The notes under the pieces are model-generated. The model was not told the origin of the DNA, searched no databases, and saw nothing but the letters and a program-made list of their open reading frames with translations. DNA of 64,000 nt. Origin: Rosa chinensis (lineage: Eukaryota > Streptophyta > Magnoliopsida > Rosales > Rosaceae). The position numbers and the translations under genes were made by a program. The DNA lies in assembly GCF_002994745.2 (NCBI RefSeq), contig NW_020126846.1, positions 62,001-126,000 on the forward strand. Reading direction: 5' to 3'. Shown piece after piece: positions 45,111 through 56,165 of the stretch (within the stretch, counting starts at the first letter, position 1; the number at the start of each line of letters is the position of its first letter).

Positions 45111-45689
45111 CTTCTAGTTTGTTCTATTTTAGCACTAACACCTAGACGTTTCTAGTCTTTGTATGCTTCCCATTGATTACATGCATTTCTATGTGTGTAA
45201 TTATATCTAAAATACTATAACTAAGCTAATTCTCAAGTTAATTATTATGTAATTAATATATTTTATTTATTATGTAGGAAATAAACGGAATTACAGAAAC
45301 AAAGTAAAACGGAGAAATTAGAGCAAAATGAAGTTTACGAGAAAATGACAAAATTATAGATGTAGTCAACTTTGATCAACGTCAACATAGAGAAGATGAA
45401 GGAAGAAAATGAAAGAAAGAAAAAAGATTGTGGAGAACTATTAATTAAAACAAAATGTTTAATTAAAAGCATGTTGCTATGGGTGTGGCGCGTGCTCTGT
45501 GCTTTTCTTCCAATTTCCTTTTTCCTTTTCATTCTTTTTGTTCTTCTATCCTTGTCCATTCACATTCTGCCACGTGGCAGTCCATCCCATCTCAACATTA
45601 GCAGCCACACACCTTAATTGTCCTTTCTTCTTTCTCACGAAATGATCATCCACAATAAGTCAGTCTCTCCTCTCTCTCACAAACAATAA

Positions 45690-46545
45690 CTAAAATATCG
45701 AATATCGAGATAATATTAATAGTCTAAAAATTAGAAATTTTGGTAAAAATTTCTAGGAAATTTCGATTTAAGTAAATTTAAAAAAAAAATTGATGGAAAT
45801 TTAGAAAGTAACATGGAAATCATTAATAAATTTCATGATCTGTTATCTATAGTATTTCAAAAAAAGTGTTTGATAAACTTAATTGTATAATAATTATAGT
45901 AATTTATATTATAATATGATATACTGACAAGACAAATAAATAAAATTCTACATGAGAAATCTCAAAATGACTTAAATAGGAGATGAGAGTTAATTATCAA
46001 TTATAATAATATTTTACAATTAAATAGATATGTTAAAATGAATATCGGTCTTCAAACAAACAGGAAAAGAAGTAGAAAATGGTCCATAGAAATACATAGA
46101 AAAGCTTCTTTTTTTTAATGGAGCCAAATGTTTACTAGTTAGCAAATTAGATAATCAGAAGATTTATAATCATGGAGAGAAAAGACTCAAAGCGTGATAC
46201 ATGACCCTATAAATTTTTAAAGTTTTCCTCTTTAGATGTTATACAGTCTAGTCGGATTGGATAAGGATAATGGCTAGTTTTCATGAGGTATTAGGTTCGA
46301 ACCCCAACCTCGTCAAAATTTGGCTTCAATTTTAGTCAAAATACTTTCTGACCAACCCACATATCTCGAGAGGTGACAAAAATTTCGGAATTTAAGAGAA
46401 TATCAGGAATTTCGTGAAAATTTCCAATATTTCTAGAAATATCGCGAAATTTTGAGATATTCTCTTAGTAAGTCAAAGATATATCGAGACCCTAAAAAAA
46501 CGGAAATATCGAGAAAATTTCAAGGATATTATCGATTTTTCAATC
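45690..46545. mobile_element. Possible diverged DNA transposon remnant
   Basis: Both edges are rich in 'atatcg', 'aatttcg' and 'gaaatttt' motifs in opposite orientation (45700-45780 versus 46385-46535), suggesting old inverted termini. I could not define exact ends or a TSD. Confidence 0.25.
46258..46330 (+). ncRNA. SINE-like / tRNA-related candidate
   Basis: A perfect pol III B-box-like GGTTCGAACCC (46294-46304) lies about 20 bp after an A-box-like tggctagttttc (46271-46282). Spacing is shorter than in a tRNA gene and no cloverleaf is evident, so this is at best a degraded tRNA-derived SINE head. Confidence 0.25.
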
Positions 46546-46546
46546 C

Positions 46547-48336
46547 TTGCTCACGAATAAACACAGAGACCACGACCTATTTTTCCATTCTTCTACCCTA
46601 CAACACCGCACACCACCTCTAAGACCCCATCCCTCTTCTCTCTTCTCTAACCCACCGAGAACCATACCACCACACCCACTTCTTTCTATTCACTTTCAAT
46701 TTTCACTCACTCCACCATCAAATCTTCATCAATCTTTCAAGGAATTTTCAAAGAGCATCAAGGGGCTTCAAAATTTGAGATTGGGTAAAGTGAGAAGTCA
46801 TAAATCAAGGCTTGTCATAATTGCTCCATAGCAATTTGTGACTTGTTCTTATTACTTCCCACTCCTCTTCACCTTTACCTCTTTAATTGATGTATATTGT
46901 TGTTGATTTGTTGATGGATTGTGAGTAGTCTATTTAGGAAGCTAGGGTTTGAGCCCTAGCATGGATTTAATGTAATAAATATGTTTTGATTTAATGGTTT
47001 TCAATTTCGTGTTTGGCATGGACAATTCTTAGGTTCACCCCTTGGGTGAATGAACATATTCACCCTCACTTGCGATTAACACATAATGACGTTATAATTT
47101 TCTAATCCAACCATTCATGTTGTATAACGTAATATAAAGACTAGCTCTGTAAAAAATAAATCAAAATTGAAGACCATTTAGTTATTCATTTCTATAAAAT
47201 ATATGGACGGTTCATCATAATAGTAGCAAGTGTTGTTAGAATTATCCATTTGTTTGATTTAATTAGATATTTAAACGATTTCCGATTCGATTGATTTTTT
47301 ATAGAGATGATCTTTAAAGGCTAATTTAAGATATGGACCATTGGATTATAAATTTATTAAGTAAAAATATGTTAATCGACAATGGGGTGAATATGCTCGT
47401 TCACCCTAGGGGGGAATCTGAGAATTGTTCGTTTGGCATATGTTCTAGCTATTCTATAATATTTGGCTTAGATGCATGCTTAGGAGCTTGATTAACTCTT
47501 GAATATGTAGATGAGCATGTCCAGAACAAATTAGGGGACCTAATCACTTCTCTAATTTATGGCTAGGACATTAGTTTAGAACATAGTTAGTTACAATACC
47601 AATTTCAATTGCCATATTGGCTAGCTGGGGAACCTTGATTCTAGGACTCTTCACCTTTTGGTGCTACTAGAGGCCCTAACAAGGTTCTAGATTGTCCCAA
47701 TTGAGTTTCTACGACTCTTGATCCGGAGTAGGAATACTCTTTAAGGAATCTAATGACCCATGAGCCTTGAAAAGCCTTGGGTACGGTTTTTTTAATGCTA
47801 TTATGAATTGAATGACCATTGTCGGAATATATTTGTGCATTAAATTTGGTAGGAGAATACCCTAGTGACCTAATTTCCATTTCTTGATTAGTTTATATTA
47901 TCTTAATTTTTAGTTGCAATTTTATTTAGTTATCTTAATTTTTAGTTGCAATTTTATTTTTCAATTGTAAATTTTATTTTTCGCAATCAAAATCAATTTT
48001 CACAAACCACTTCCCTTGTCTATACCACTTGGTTGTGAGCTCCGCATTCACTTGTGGTTCTCTTGACCCATTTTAGGCTTGGTAGTTCCGAGCCGAGCAT
48101 GTAAATAGCTTGGTGCTATTTTTTTAGGTTTATTTGTTAAATTGTTAGTGACTTAGTAATCCGCACAACCAAGGGTTGCAATTAGCTTTTCAATCCCCAT
48201 GGTACGATAATTTCAAGTCTAAATACTTCTCAATTCTTTCATGACCATGCCCTTATTGAGCTTAAGTTGCATTTAAGCACCAAATCACCCATTGGGATGC
48301 CCTCTTAAGGGATTTCAATCTCTAATTCAATGAACT
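46547..48336. other. AT-rich non-coding region, possibly old LTR sequence
   Basis: No coding sequence. Stretches such as 'cacaaaccacttcccttgtc' and 'gtaatccgcacaaccaaggg' look like parts of plant Gypsy LTRs, but no paired LTR or TSD is found. It is interrupted by the MITE at 47020-47430. Confidence 0.3.
47020..47430. mobile_element. MULE-type MITE
   Basis: Inverted ends of about 46 bp (ggacaattcttaggttcacc / complement gaacaattctcagattcccc), continuing as 'gggtgaatgaacatattcac'. The perfect 9-bp TSD gtttggcat lies at 47011-47019 and 47431-47439. Non-coding. Confidence 0.9.
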
Positions 48337-48345
48337 TTTCTTTTC

Positions 48346-49655
48346 GGGTTTTTTACTTTAACCATGTCTAAACGCTTCGAGGACTTTTGAAATGATACCT
48401 GAACTTTCAAAGTTATCAATGTGATACCTGAACTCATTTTTCGTATCAACGTCGTACCTGCGGTCGATTTCCGTCACAGAACCGTTAACTATGACCACGT
48501 GCCCAGCACGTGAGACACAAAATAAGGGTAAAAATGACCTTCCCACTTCCTTTAGTTCTTTACGGGGTTTTTTAGTTCAACAGTGTATGAACTCTTCGAG
48601 AACTTTTGAAATGATACCTGAACTTTCAAAGTTATCAATGTGATATCTTGACTCATTTTTTCGTATCAACGTCGTACTTGCGGTAGATTTCCGTTACAGA
48701 ATCGTTAACTATGACCTCGTGCCTAGCACGTGAGGCACTTAATGAGGTTAGAAGACTAATTTACCCTCAAAAGTATTGTTTTTTATTGTTTTTTTTGCTT
48801 TCTTTCTTTCTTTCTTTTTTTCTTTCTTGTTTTTCTTTTTCGATGTCTTCTTCCCTCTGATTTGTCCCCTCCGATTGGAAGCCATGGCCGCAAATCAGAT
48901 CTTACCTTCTCTCTCTCTCTCTCTCTGATCCCTCTGTCTAAAATCTCAGATAAATTCAAAGTCTCAGATCTGGAGGCCAAGAGTCTTGAAACCGTCTACA
49001 CCGCTCCGCCCTGCAATAAATTCAGAGAAGCAAAGCCATCGAGCAAGTTGTGCTTGGAGAACTCCGACGAGATGGAGTCCCCGATGGTATCTGTCCATCA
49101 GAGAATTGGATTCAAGTTTTTCTTTGGGTTTTGCATTTTGCTAGGAAATGTCATCATCCCATCTGATTGCATTTTGCAGATGAAAAAGGAAATAGAAATG
49201 GAGAAGAAGAACTGAAGGTACGACGGGACATGTGAAGAACTAAAGGAAGTGGGAAATGTCATTTTTACCCTTATTTTGCTCCTCACGTGCCTGGCACGTG
49301 GTCATAGTTAACGGTTCTGTGACGGAAATCTACCGCAGGTACAACATTGATTCGAAAAAATGAGTTCAGGTATCACATTGATAACTTTAAAAGTTCAGGT
49401 ATCATTTCAAAAGTCCTCGAAGAGTTCAGACATTGTTGAAGTATATACTTTTGAGGGTAAATTAGTCTTTTAACCTCATTAAGTGCCTCATGTGTTGGGC
49501 ACGTGGTCATAGTTAACGGCTCTGTGACGGAAATTGACCGCAGGTACGACGTTGATACGAAAAAATGAGTTCAGGTATCACATTGATAACTTTGAAAGTT
49601 CAGGTATCATTTCAAAAGTCCTCGAAGAGTTCAGACACTGTTGAAGTAAAAACTC
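48346..49655. mobile_element. Pack-MULE-like element with duplicated termini
   Basis: The perfect 9-bp TSD tttcttttc (48337-48345 and 49656-49664) bounds an element with inverted termini of about 200 bp. The terminal unit (cttcgaggacttttgaaatg..gatacctgaactttcaaag..) occurs twice at the left (about 48346-48540 and 48565-48775) and twice inverted at the right (about 49215-49440 and 49440-49655). The 'aagggtaaaaatgac' inner variant pairs left unit 1 with right unit 1, and the 'gagggtaaattagtc' variant pairs left unit 2 with right unit 2. The centre carries an unrelated coding-like segment. Confidence 0.88.
48862..49215 (+). pseudogene. Captured coding-like segment in Pack-MULE
   Basis: A 117-codon frame through the element's centre reads MSPPIGSHGRKSDLTFSLSL and later LEAKSLETVYTAPPCNKFRE. 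Its composition differs from the termini, and a (TC)n run (48907-48928) forms part of it. It may derive from the 5' end of a host gene; no family recognised. Confidence 0.35.
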
Positions 49656-49726
49656 TTTCTTTTCAAACAAAAAGTGACATAAGTCTTCCTTTGTAAGTGG
49701 AAGATTGTGAATTTGACTCATGACAA

Positions 49727-50520
49727 AGGTTTAAAACTCCAAATGGTAACTGGACTATTGTGAAATGTATTTTTTGGTACCTATAAATTTTTTTTATCCC
49801 AAATGGTACCTCAAATATTGCTTTGTCACCAAATATAGTACTTCCGTTAGCTGTCCGTTAAAGTAGCATACGTGGCATGTATTTGGGTTATGTTTTGGAT
49901 TTTAAGTTTGTGATCAATATGTATTATATGTATGGGAGTTTTCATCTTAGATTTGTGATCAATATGAATCATATGTTCTGTAGCTTTCAAAAAAGCAACC
50001 ATGTGATTATGATCAATATGTACACTAGATTCATAAACATATTATGATTATAATCTAGAAATATTTTTCTTGGAAAAAAAAAATTGTCTAGAAATCTGTT
50101 CTATTTATCCCTAGTGAATGTGCTTATGCAATTTAGTGGGGAAGTTGTGAAAATTCTTAGGAAAAATAAGTTATGAGAATTTTGGAGGGAAACTCTGTCA
50201 TTTTGGAGGGAATGATGAGTTGGTTAAGGACAGGCTAACTTGGATTAGTATGTGTGGTAGCACAGATCATTTTGCCCCTCCAAATACATGTCACGTGGGC
50301 CGCTTTAAAGAGAAATTTAATGGAAGTATTATATTTGGTAATGATGCAATACTTGAGGTACCATATGGGGGGGAAAGAAAATTGTATGTACCAAAAAAAT
50401 ACATTTTGCAATAGTTTAGGTACCATTTAGAGTTTTTAATACATCCACGTAGGACCCAAAAAAAATTGTAGATACCTAAAATTACCTTTCGCAATAGCTC
50501 AAGTACCATTTAGAGTTTTT
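49727..50520. mobile_element. Foldback/MULE-like non-autonomous element
   Basis: The left 95 bp (aactccaaatggtaactgga..tttttggtacctataaa) are the inverted counterpart of about 50350-50440 (..atttaggtaccatttagagt complement). A further copy of the right terminus follows to 50520, again giving a duplicated end. No clean TSD was found, so the boundaries are approximate. Confidence 0.6.
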
Positions 50521-51010
50521 ACCCCACGAAAAAACTAATTGCAATTCTCAATTGTTTATCTATCTAATCAACAAAAAACAAACTATTTGATTTGCCGATT
50601 TTCAGTCCCTCTCTCAAACATGGTGTAGTGAGAGTTAGGGTTTTCTTGTGTAGCTTTCTCAGGCCATAGAGGTGTCCTCGTGACGGTTCATTTGTTCCTT
50701 GTATGTCGTGGTACCCTCAATGGGTGCTTTACGGGTCAGTGTCTTTTGTCTCCTTTTTTTCGCTGATGGAGGAGGCTATTGGTGGCTTAGTTCAAAGGAT
50801 GGCTATTGGTGAGTCTACGGCTGTGGAGGTGGTCTTTCCATTTGCGGCAGAGGAGAGTAGAACAAGGAGATTTTATCTGGTGGGGGACTCATGAACCAAA
50901 AACCTTACAAGAATGAGGCTCTAATCAACTTGCTTTGGACTTTATGGGTTCCGGTTGCTGAGAATGCGGATTGATCTACTCTCACGGTGTGCCCCTTAGA
51001 GAACAGTAAT

Positions 51011-51189
51011 TGTAGAATCGCTGTAAATCTGTATGCAATTATGATTTTATTTAATTAGGATATCCTGTAATTATGGAAAGATTGTTTCCTATTACAGTTA
51101 GACTACTCTTTTGTACTTGTATATATACCCTCATTGTGGGATGAATAGAATCATCGAATTAACCTTGAATTGAAGTATTCTTTTCTACT
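51011..51189 (+). repeat. 5' LTR of Copia B
   Basis: Starts TGTAGAATCGCTG and ends TTCTTTTCTACT. It contains TATA-like 'gtatatataccctc' (about 51119-51132). The terminal CA is replaced by CT in both LTRs. Confidence 0.92.
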
Positions 51190-52205
51190 TGACAATGGTG
51201 GAGAGTTTGTGAATGGCCCTATGATTGAGTTTTGCCGGTCACATGGAATTCGTCATCAAACCTCCAATTCTTATACTCCTCAACAGAATGGTTTAGCAGA
51301 ACGGAAGAACAGGCAGTTGATGGAAGTTGTTCGTGCTTCCTTGTTTGGTATGAATGTACCTCGATCCTATTGGGGAGAAGCAGTAAAATCAGCAGCATAT
51401 CTTATCAACCGTACTCCTTCACGGGTGATTGAGTTTCAGAATCCTCATCAGAAGCTTCATACACTTTTGACCATCCCTTCTATGCCTAATTTGGAGCCCC
51501 GGGTGTTTGGGTGCACAGCCTATGTTCATATTCCCAAGCCTCAACGCAGCAAGCTTGATCCATGTGCCCGTAAGTGTATCTTTGTTGGTTATGCTGACTT
51601 CCAGAAGGGTTATCGATGTTATGATCCTCTTACTGGCACTATACATGTCTCTCTTGATGTTGCTTTTCGTGAATCCGAGCCTTACTACTCAGGGGGAGCT
51701 TCTCAGTCTTCCCTTCAGGGGGAGAGAGGTTGTGAAGGGAATCCTCGTTCTCGTTCTATTATTGATTTTGATGTCTTTGAAGACTTGGAAAATTTGGAGG
51801 ATAGATTTGAAGGTAGAAATTCGGAAACAGACAATGTGACTGCCGAACAGAGCATTGTAAATTCCGAAATAGACAATGCGACTGCTGAACGAAGTGTTGC
51901 GAATTCCGAAACAGAAAATGTGACTGCCGAACAAAATGCGACTGCCGAACGAAGTGTCGCGAATTTCGAAATAGAAAATGTAACTGCCGAACAGAGTGTT
52001 GTGAATTCCGAGACGGAAGAGACAACTTTTTTGGATAGTTTGAATCAAAATCAAGACATATCTGAAGCTCACACACAAGATATTTCCCCTTCTGCATCAC
52101 CAACTGAAGATCCCGGTCAGAATGATCCACCTCAGGTACCCCTAAACTGTAATGAGTCTTCTGGTTTAGAAAGTGTCGAACCTAGGAAATCACAAAGGGT
52201 TACCA
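51190..52205 (+). pseudogene. Copia B integrase, C-terminal two thirds
   Basis: LDNGGEFVNGPMIEFC (second catalytic Asp), then YTPQQNGLAERKNRQLMEVV with the catalytic Glu, WGEAVKSAAYLINRTPS and VFGCTAYVHIP. A linker follows with five degenerate 14-residue repeats of the form NSETENVTAEQS(V/I)V(N/A). The catalytic first Asp and zinc-binding HHCC domain are missing. A frameshift near 52200 separates it from the RT frame ([20 protein letters not shown] is in the other frame). Confidence 0.88.
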
Positions 52206-52229
52206 AGGAATTCCTAAGAAACAATATGA

Positions 52230-53154
52230 ACCAGATGTCAAAGCCAAAGCTAAATACCCTATAGCTAATTTTATGTCTAACCATAGGATTTCTGGGTCAC
52301 ATGCACTTGTTGTTGATCAATTATCTACTGTATCTATTCCTAGTAACGTGCAAGATGCATTGGCTGATCCAAAATGGACAAAGGCGATGAATGAAGAATT
52401 GGAAGCTCTTCAAAAGAATGCAACATGGGAGCTAGTACCTATGCCGGTTGGAAAGAAGACTGTAGGATGTCGTTGGGTATTTACTGTGAAGCTTAATGCA
52501 GATGGAACTATTAATAGATACAAGGCGAGGTTGGTTGCCAAAGGATATACACAACGCTATGGGATTGATTATGAGGAGACTTTTGCACCTGTGGCAAAGA
52601 TTAATACTATCCGGATTCTAATCTCACTTGCAGCAAACAAAGATTGGCCCTTGCACCAGTTTGATGTGAAGAATGCGTTTCTTAATGGGAATTTGGAAGA
52701 AGAAGTGTACATGGATGTGCCCCCAGGTGTTAAGAATTACCTAAGTGACGTTGGCAAGGTGTGTAAATTGAAGAAGTCTTTGTATGGCCTGAAGCAGTCT
52801 CCAAGAGCTTGGTTTGGAAGATTTTCAAAGTCCATGAAAGCCTTTGGATACAGACAAAGCAATTCTGACCATACCTTGTTCATCAAGCGCAAGAGTGGTA
52901 AGATTACAGCTCTTATTGTGTATGTTGATGACATGATTGTTACAGGAGATGATCCGAAAGAGATAAATGAATTACAAAAGTATTTGTCAAAGGAGTTTGA
53001 AATGAAGGATCTGGGACAACTGAAGTATTTTTTGGGTATTGAAGTTGCAAGGTCTAAGAAGGGGATTTCACTTTCACAGAGGAAATATGTTCTTGATCAC
53101 TTGCTGAAACGGGGATGCTGGACTGCAAACCCATCAAGACACCCATTGAGATGA
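52230..53154 (+). pseudogene. Copia B reverse transcriptase
   Basis: Canonical Ty1/Copia RT blocks: [98 protein letters not shown], and an intact active site [12 protein letters not shown] single extra G near 53112-53116 (acggggatg) shifts the frame before the connection to RNase H. Apart from this it looks nearly functional, in line with the identical LTRs. Confidence 0.9.
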
Positions 53155-53828
53155 ATCACGGACTTGCTATCTATCCTGATCAAGTGCCAACTGATAAAGG
53201 GAGGTATCAACGTCTTGTAGGAAGGTTGATTTATCTTTCACATACTAGACCTGATATTGCTTATGCTGTGAGTGTTGTTAGTCAATTTATGCATTGTCCT
53301 AGTGAAGAGCATATGGATGCAGTATTTCGTATTTTGAGGTACTTGAAGAGGGCGCCAGGTAAAGGGTTACTGTTTCAGAAAAAAGATGAATTGGAAGTTG
53401 TTGGGTACACAGATGCAGATTGGGCTGGTGATAAAACGGACAGACGTTCTACATCTGGGTACTTCACTTTTGTTGGAGGGAACCTTGTCACTTGGCATAG
53501 CAAAAAGCAAAAAGTCGTTGCCAGATCAAGTGCAGAAGCTGAGTTCCGAGGTATGGCACATGGAGTATGTGAAATATTGTGGATTCGTAATGTCTTGAAG
53601 GACCTGGGTTACAAGCTTAAAAAGCCTATGGATTTGCATGATAGAACAAAGCATGTGGAGGTTGACCGTCATTTTATTAAAGAAAATCTTGACAGAAAGG
53701 TTATTCGCTTTCCATTTGTAAACTCAGAGGAGCAATTAGCTGATGTTCTTACTAAAGGAGTGTCCAGGAAGGTATTTGACAGCTCAGTTGACAAGTTGGG
53801 CATGATAGATATCTATGCACCAACTTGA
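53115..53828 (+). CDS. Copia B RNase H region (open)
   Basis: An open frame over the RT connection and RNase [81 protein letters not shown] and [20 protein letters not shown]. It is entirely readable but fused upstream only through the +1 frameshift. A few residues between DLHD and RTKHVEVD (the usual DNKSAI-type motif) are missing. Confidence 0.85.
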   Translation: MLDCKPIKTPIEMNHGLAIYPDQVPTDKGRYQRLVGRLIYLSHTRPDIAYAVSVVSQFMHCPSEEHMDAVFRILRYLKRAPGKGLLFQKKDELEVVGYTDADWAGDKTDRRSTSGYFTFVGGNLVTWHSKKQKVVARSSAEAEFRGMAHGVCEILWIRNVLKDLGYKLKKPMDLHDRTKHVEVDRHFIKENLDRKVIRFPFVNSEEQLADVLTKGVSRKVFDSSVDKLGMIDIYAPT

Positions 53829-53835
53829 GGGGGAG
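53824..53835 (+). promoter_or_regulatory. Polypurine tract of Copia B
   Basis: tgagggggagtg-type purine tract directly before the 3' LTR. Confidence 0.75.
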
Positions 53836-54014
53836 TGTAGAATCGCTGTAAATCTGTATGCAATTATGATTTTATTTAATTAGGATATCCTGTAATTATG
53901 GAAAGATTGTTTCCTATTACAGTTAGACTACTCTTTTGTACTTGTATATATACCCTCATTGTGGGATGAATAGAATCATCGAATTAACCTTGAATTGAAG
54001 TATTCTTTTCTACT
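53836..54014 (+). repeat. 3' LTR of Copia B
   Basis: 179 bp, identical by eye to the 5' LTR. Confidence 0.92.
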
Positions 54015-55333
54015 GTAATCATATCCTCTTTTCATTTCATAGGGAGGGGGATCTAAAGTGGGTGGTGTTGCTCCGTGGTTGTTTGAGTACTCTCTATTTA
54101 TAATAGTTGTAACTGATGGTTTGGATGACCCTTTGAAAGTCTCTCTTTCCCAACAATTCTTTTGGTTCAGGATCTGAGGATTGCCTCCCTTATCCGTGGA
54201 TGGGGAAAGAGGAGAAGAGACTGGTAAATACATTAACAAGGTCATATGGTTCCACGTGAGAACTGGCAGGTGCAGGGGAGGTAGTTTTATAGATAGCTAT
54301 CTCAGAATTAGGGTTGGTATTGATGTGAGCGAACCACTAAAAAAAAAAGATTTCCTTTAGGCCAGCCGGTGCGGTGACGAGCACGTGACATGATATTGAG
54401 TATGAGCACCTTCCTTTCTTCTAGTTTTTTCTGTGGGATGCTGGATCACACTGGGAAATGCTATCCTCGTTGAGAGGACGGGGATTGTGGAACCATGCTA
54501 TTCAAACCTTCTTAATGCTGAGAAGAAGGAAGAGTGGTTATGTAACCAGAGAAGGCAGGAGATGGAGAATTATGAAAACTTGATAAGGAACCGAGGATTT
54601 GGCTTACACTCTAAGAAACAAACCGGTTGGCTAGGTAATGCAAGCCCCTGAACTCACCACTACAGGGATGATTTGTTCACGTGAGGAGAAGGAAGTTGGT
54701 GATACGCCACAGCTGGTTGCTACTATATGGAGCTTGTTAGGCAGGAAGATAGGGATGAATCCCAGGTTGGTTTGATTGCAAAGAGACGCAGACTTACCTG
54801 TACTAAAAGTGGGAACTTCTATCCAGTGACGGCGCTGAGTGGCTCAAACGATCTCAGGGCAGTTCCAATTTTGGAATGCTCCTCCCTAATAGAAGCATTA
54901 ATGGGAAATGTGGATTTCAAGGGGAGAAAAAGGAAAGCAATGCATCAGGAGTAATGTCGATCTTCCATTGTCAACTCCAGTAGTGCCAATTGAGGGAACG
55001 ATTTTGGGTGATAAATCTGGGGTCTCATGGAGTAATTCTATTTCCAAAAATAAACATATTATTCCTGCTTCGGTGGAAAACCCTAAGGATTTAAAAAAGG
55101 CTGACGTGGAGGTACAAGGTAAGTGTGATAGTGGGTTGGGAAGTGAATCATGGGCCGCTTCTACTGATCCAAACACTCCAGGCCCATTATTCCTAGCCTA
55201 TCCCAAAGAAAGAAGGGTTACTCAAATGGACGGTAAGGCAGGTTAAGGTGCTGATTAAATCTCCAAAGAAGAGTGTAAGGTGTACTCCTAAACGTCCCTC
55301 CGTGATGGGTCCGGCTTCGACCCATCACAAGTC

Positions 55334-56160
55334 ATGAATGTTCAATGCTGGAACTGCCAAGGGATTGGGAACCCTCCTTGGACAGTTAACGGGCTTAAAG
55401 GGTTGATCACCCTTAACATTCCCAAACTTATGCTCTTGAGTGAAACAAAGTTTACGGTGGATGAGATGGTTGGTGTTCGGAAGCAGTTGGGATGGCGTGA
55501 TCCATTTGTAGTGTCTTGTAAAAAGATAGTTAAGACAAAGGGGAAGATATCTCATTAAAATCTTATTCAAAGTATCATATTGATGTCATACTAGGGGAGG
55601 GTGCACATAGTTAGAGATTCACTGGTATTTATGGTCACCCCAAGGCTGAGCTAAGACATATGACTTGGAACCTTATTCGGAGTTTGCATGGGAAGAGTAA
55701 TTTGCCTTGGGTCCTAGGAGGTGACTTCAACGAAATTGTTGTCTTGCATGAGAAGAAAGGGGGATCATTCATAGGGGGAGACAGATGGAGGCTCTTGGTA
55801 ATTTCTCCTTATCAGACTTGCACTTTATTGGGCCTTGCTTTACTTGGCGTGTGGTTCGACATAATATGGAGGTTAAGGTCAGGTTGGACTTTTTTGTGCC
55901 TAGCTAAGAATGGAGAAGCTACTTCCCCAAATCTAGAGTGCTGCATCTCAATCCGAATGAGTCTGACCATTTACCAGTCTTATTGGAGGTTAGAAAGCAT
56001 AGGAGAAAGAATAAGTTGTTTCACTGGGAGGAACTTTGGTTATGAGATAAGGACTGTAGGGCAGTAGTATAGTCCAGTTGGGAGAGCACCATTGATTTGA
56101 ATCCGTTCTTACGGGTTAGCAAAAAGATTGCAGCTACCTGAGAGGCCCTCTTAGCGTGGA
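55334..56160 (+). pseudogene. LINE 3 ORF2 endonuclease domain
   Basis: MNVQCWNCQGIGNPPWTVNG and PKLMLLSETK are the N-terminal motifs of the APE-type endonuclease of plant L1 elements. GIYGHPKAELRHMTW and LPWVLGGDFNEIV (catalytic GDFN) follow in another frame. Frame breaks lie near 55555, 55620 and 55800, so it is inactive. Confidence 0.85.
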
Positions 56161-56165
56161 GTAAA

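Larger units (their letters stand above)
51011..54014 (+). mobile_element. Copia B: young, internally deleted element
   Basis: The 179-bp LTRs (51011-51189 and 53836-54014) are identical at every position I compared. The TSD gtaat is perfect (51006-51010 and 54015-54019). The internal region starts inside integrase: gag, protease, primer-binding site and the integrase N-terminus are absent, the LTR running straight into LDNGGEF. RT and RNase H remain with two frameshifts. It is the youngest dated insertion in the window. Confidence 0.93.
50703..54650 (+). pseudogene. LINE 3 ORF1 (DUF4283-like), split by Copia B
   Basis: The frame piece MEEAIGGLVQRMAIGEST (start about 50767) leads to FYLVG and, past a stop, KPYKNEALINLLWTLWVPVA, the pattern of the DUF4283 domain of plant LINE ORF1. 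It resumes after 54019 with FSFHF, FWFRI.GLPPLS and ETGKYINKVIWFHVRTGRCRG. ORF1 proteins bind LINE RNA. It is broken by stops and by the 3-kb insertion. Confidence 0.6.

Noticed and set aside
56040..56110. tRNA-like segment (gtagtatagtccagttggg ... gaatccg)
   Set aside because: No cloverleaf could be folded and the sequence continues the LINE ORF2 linker.
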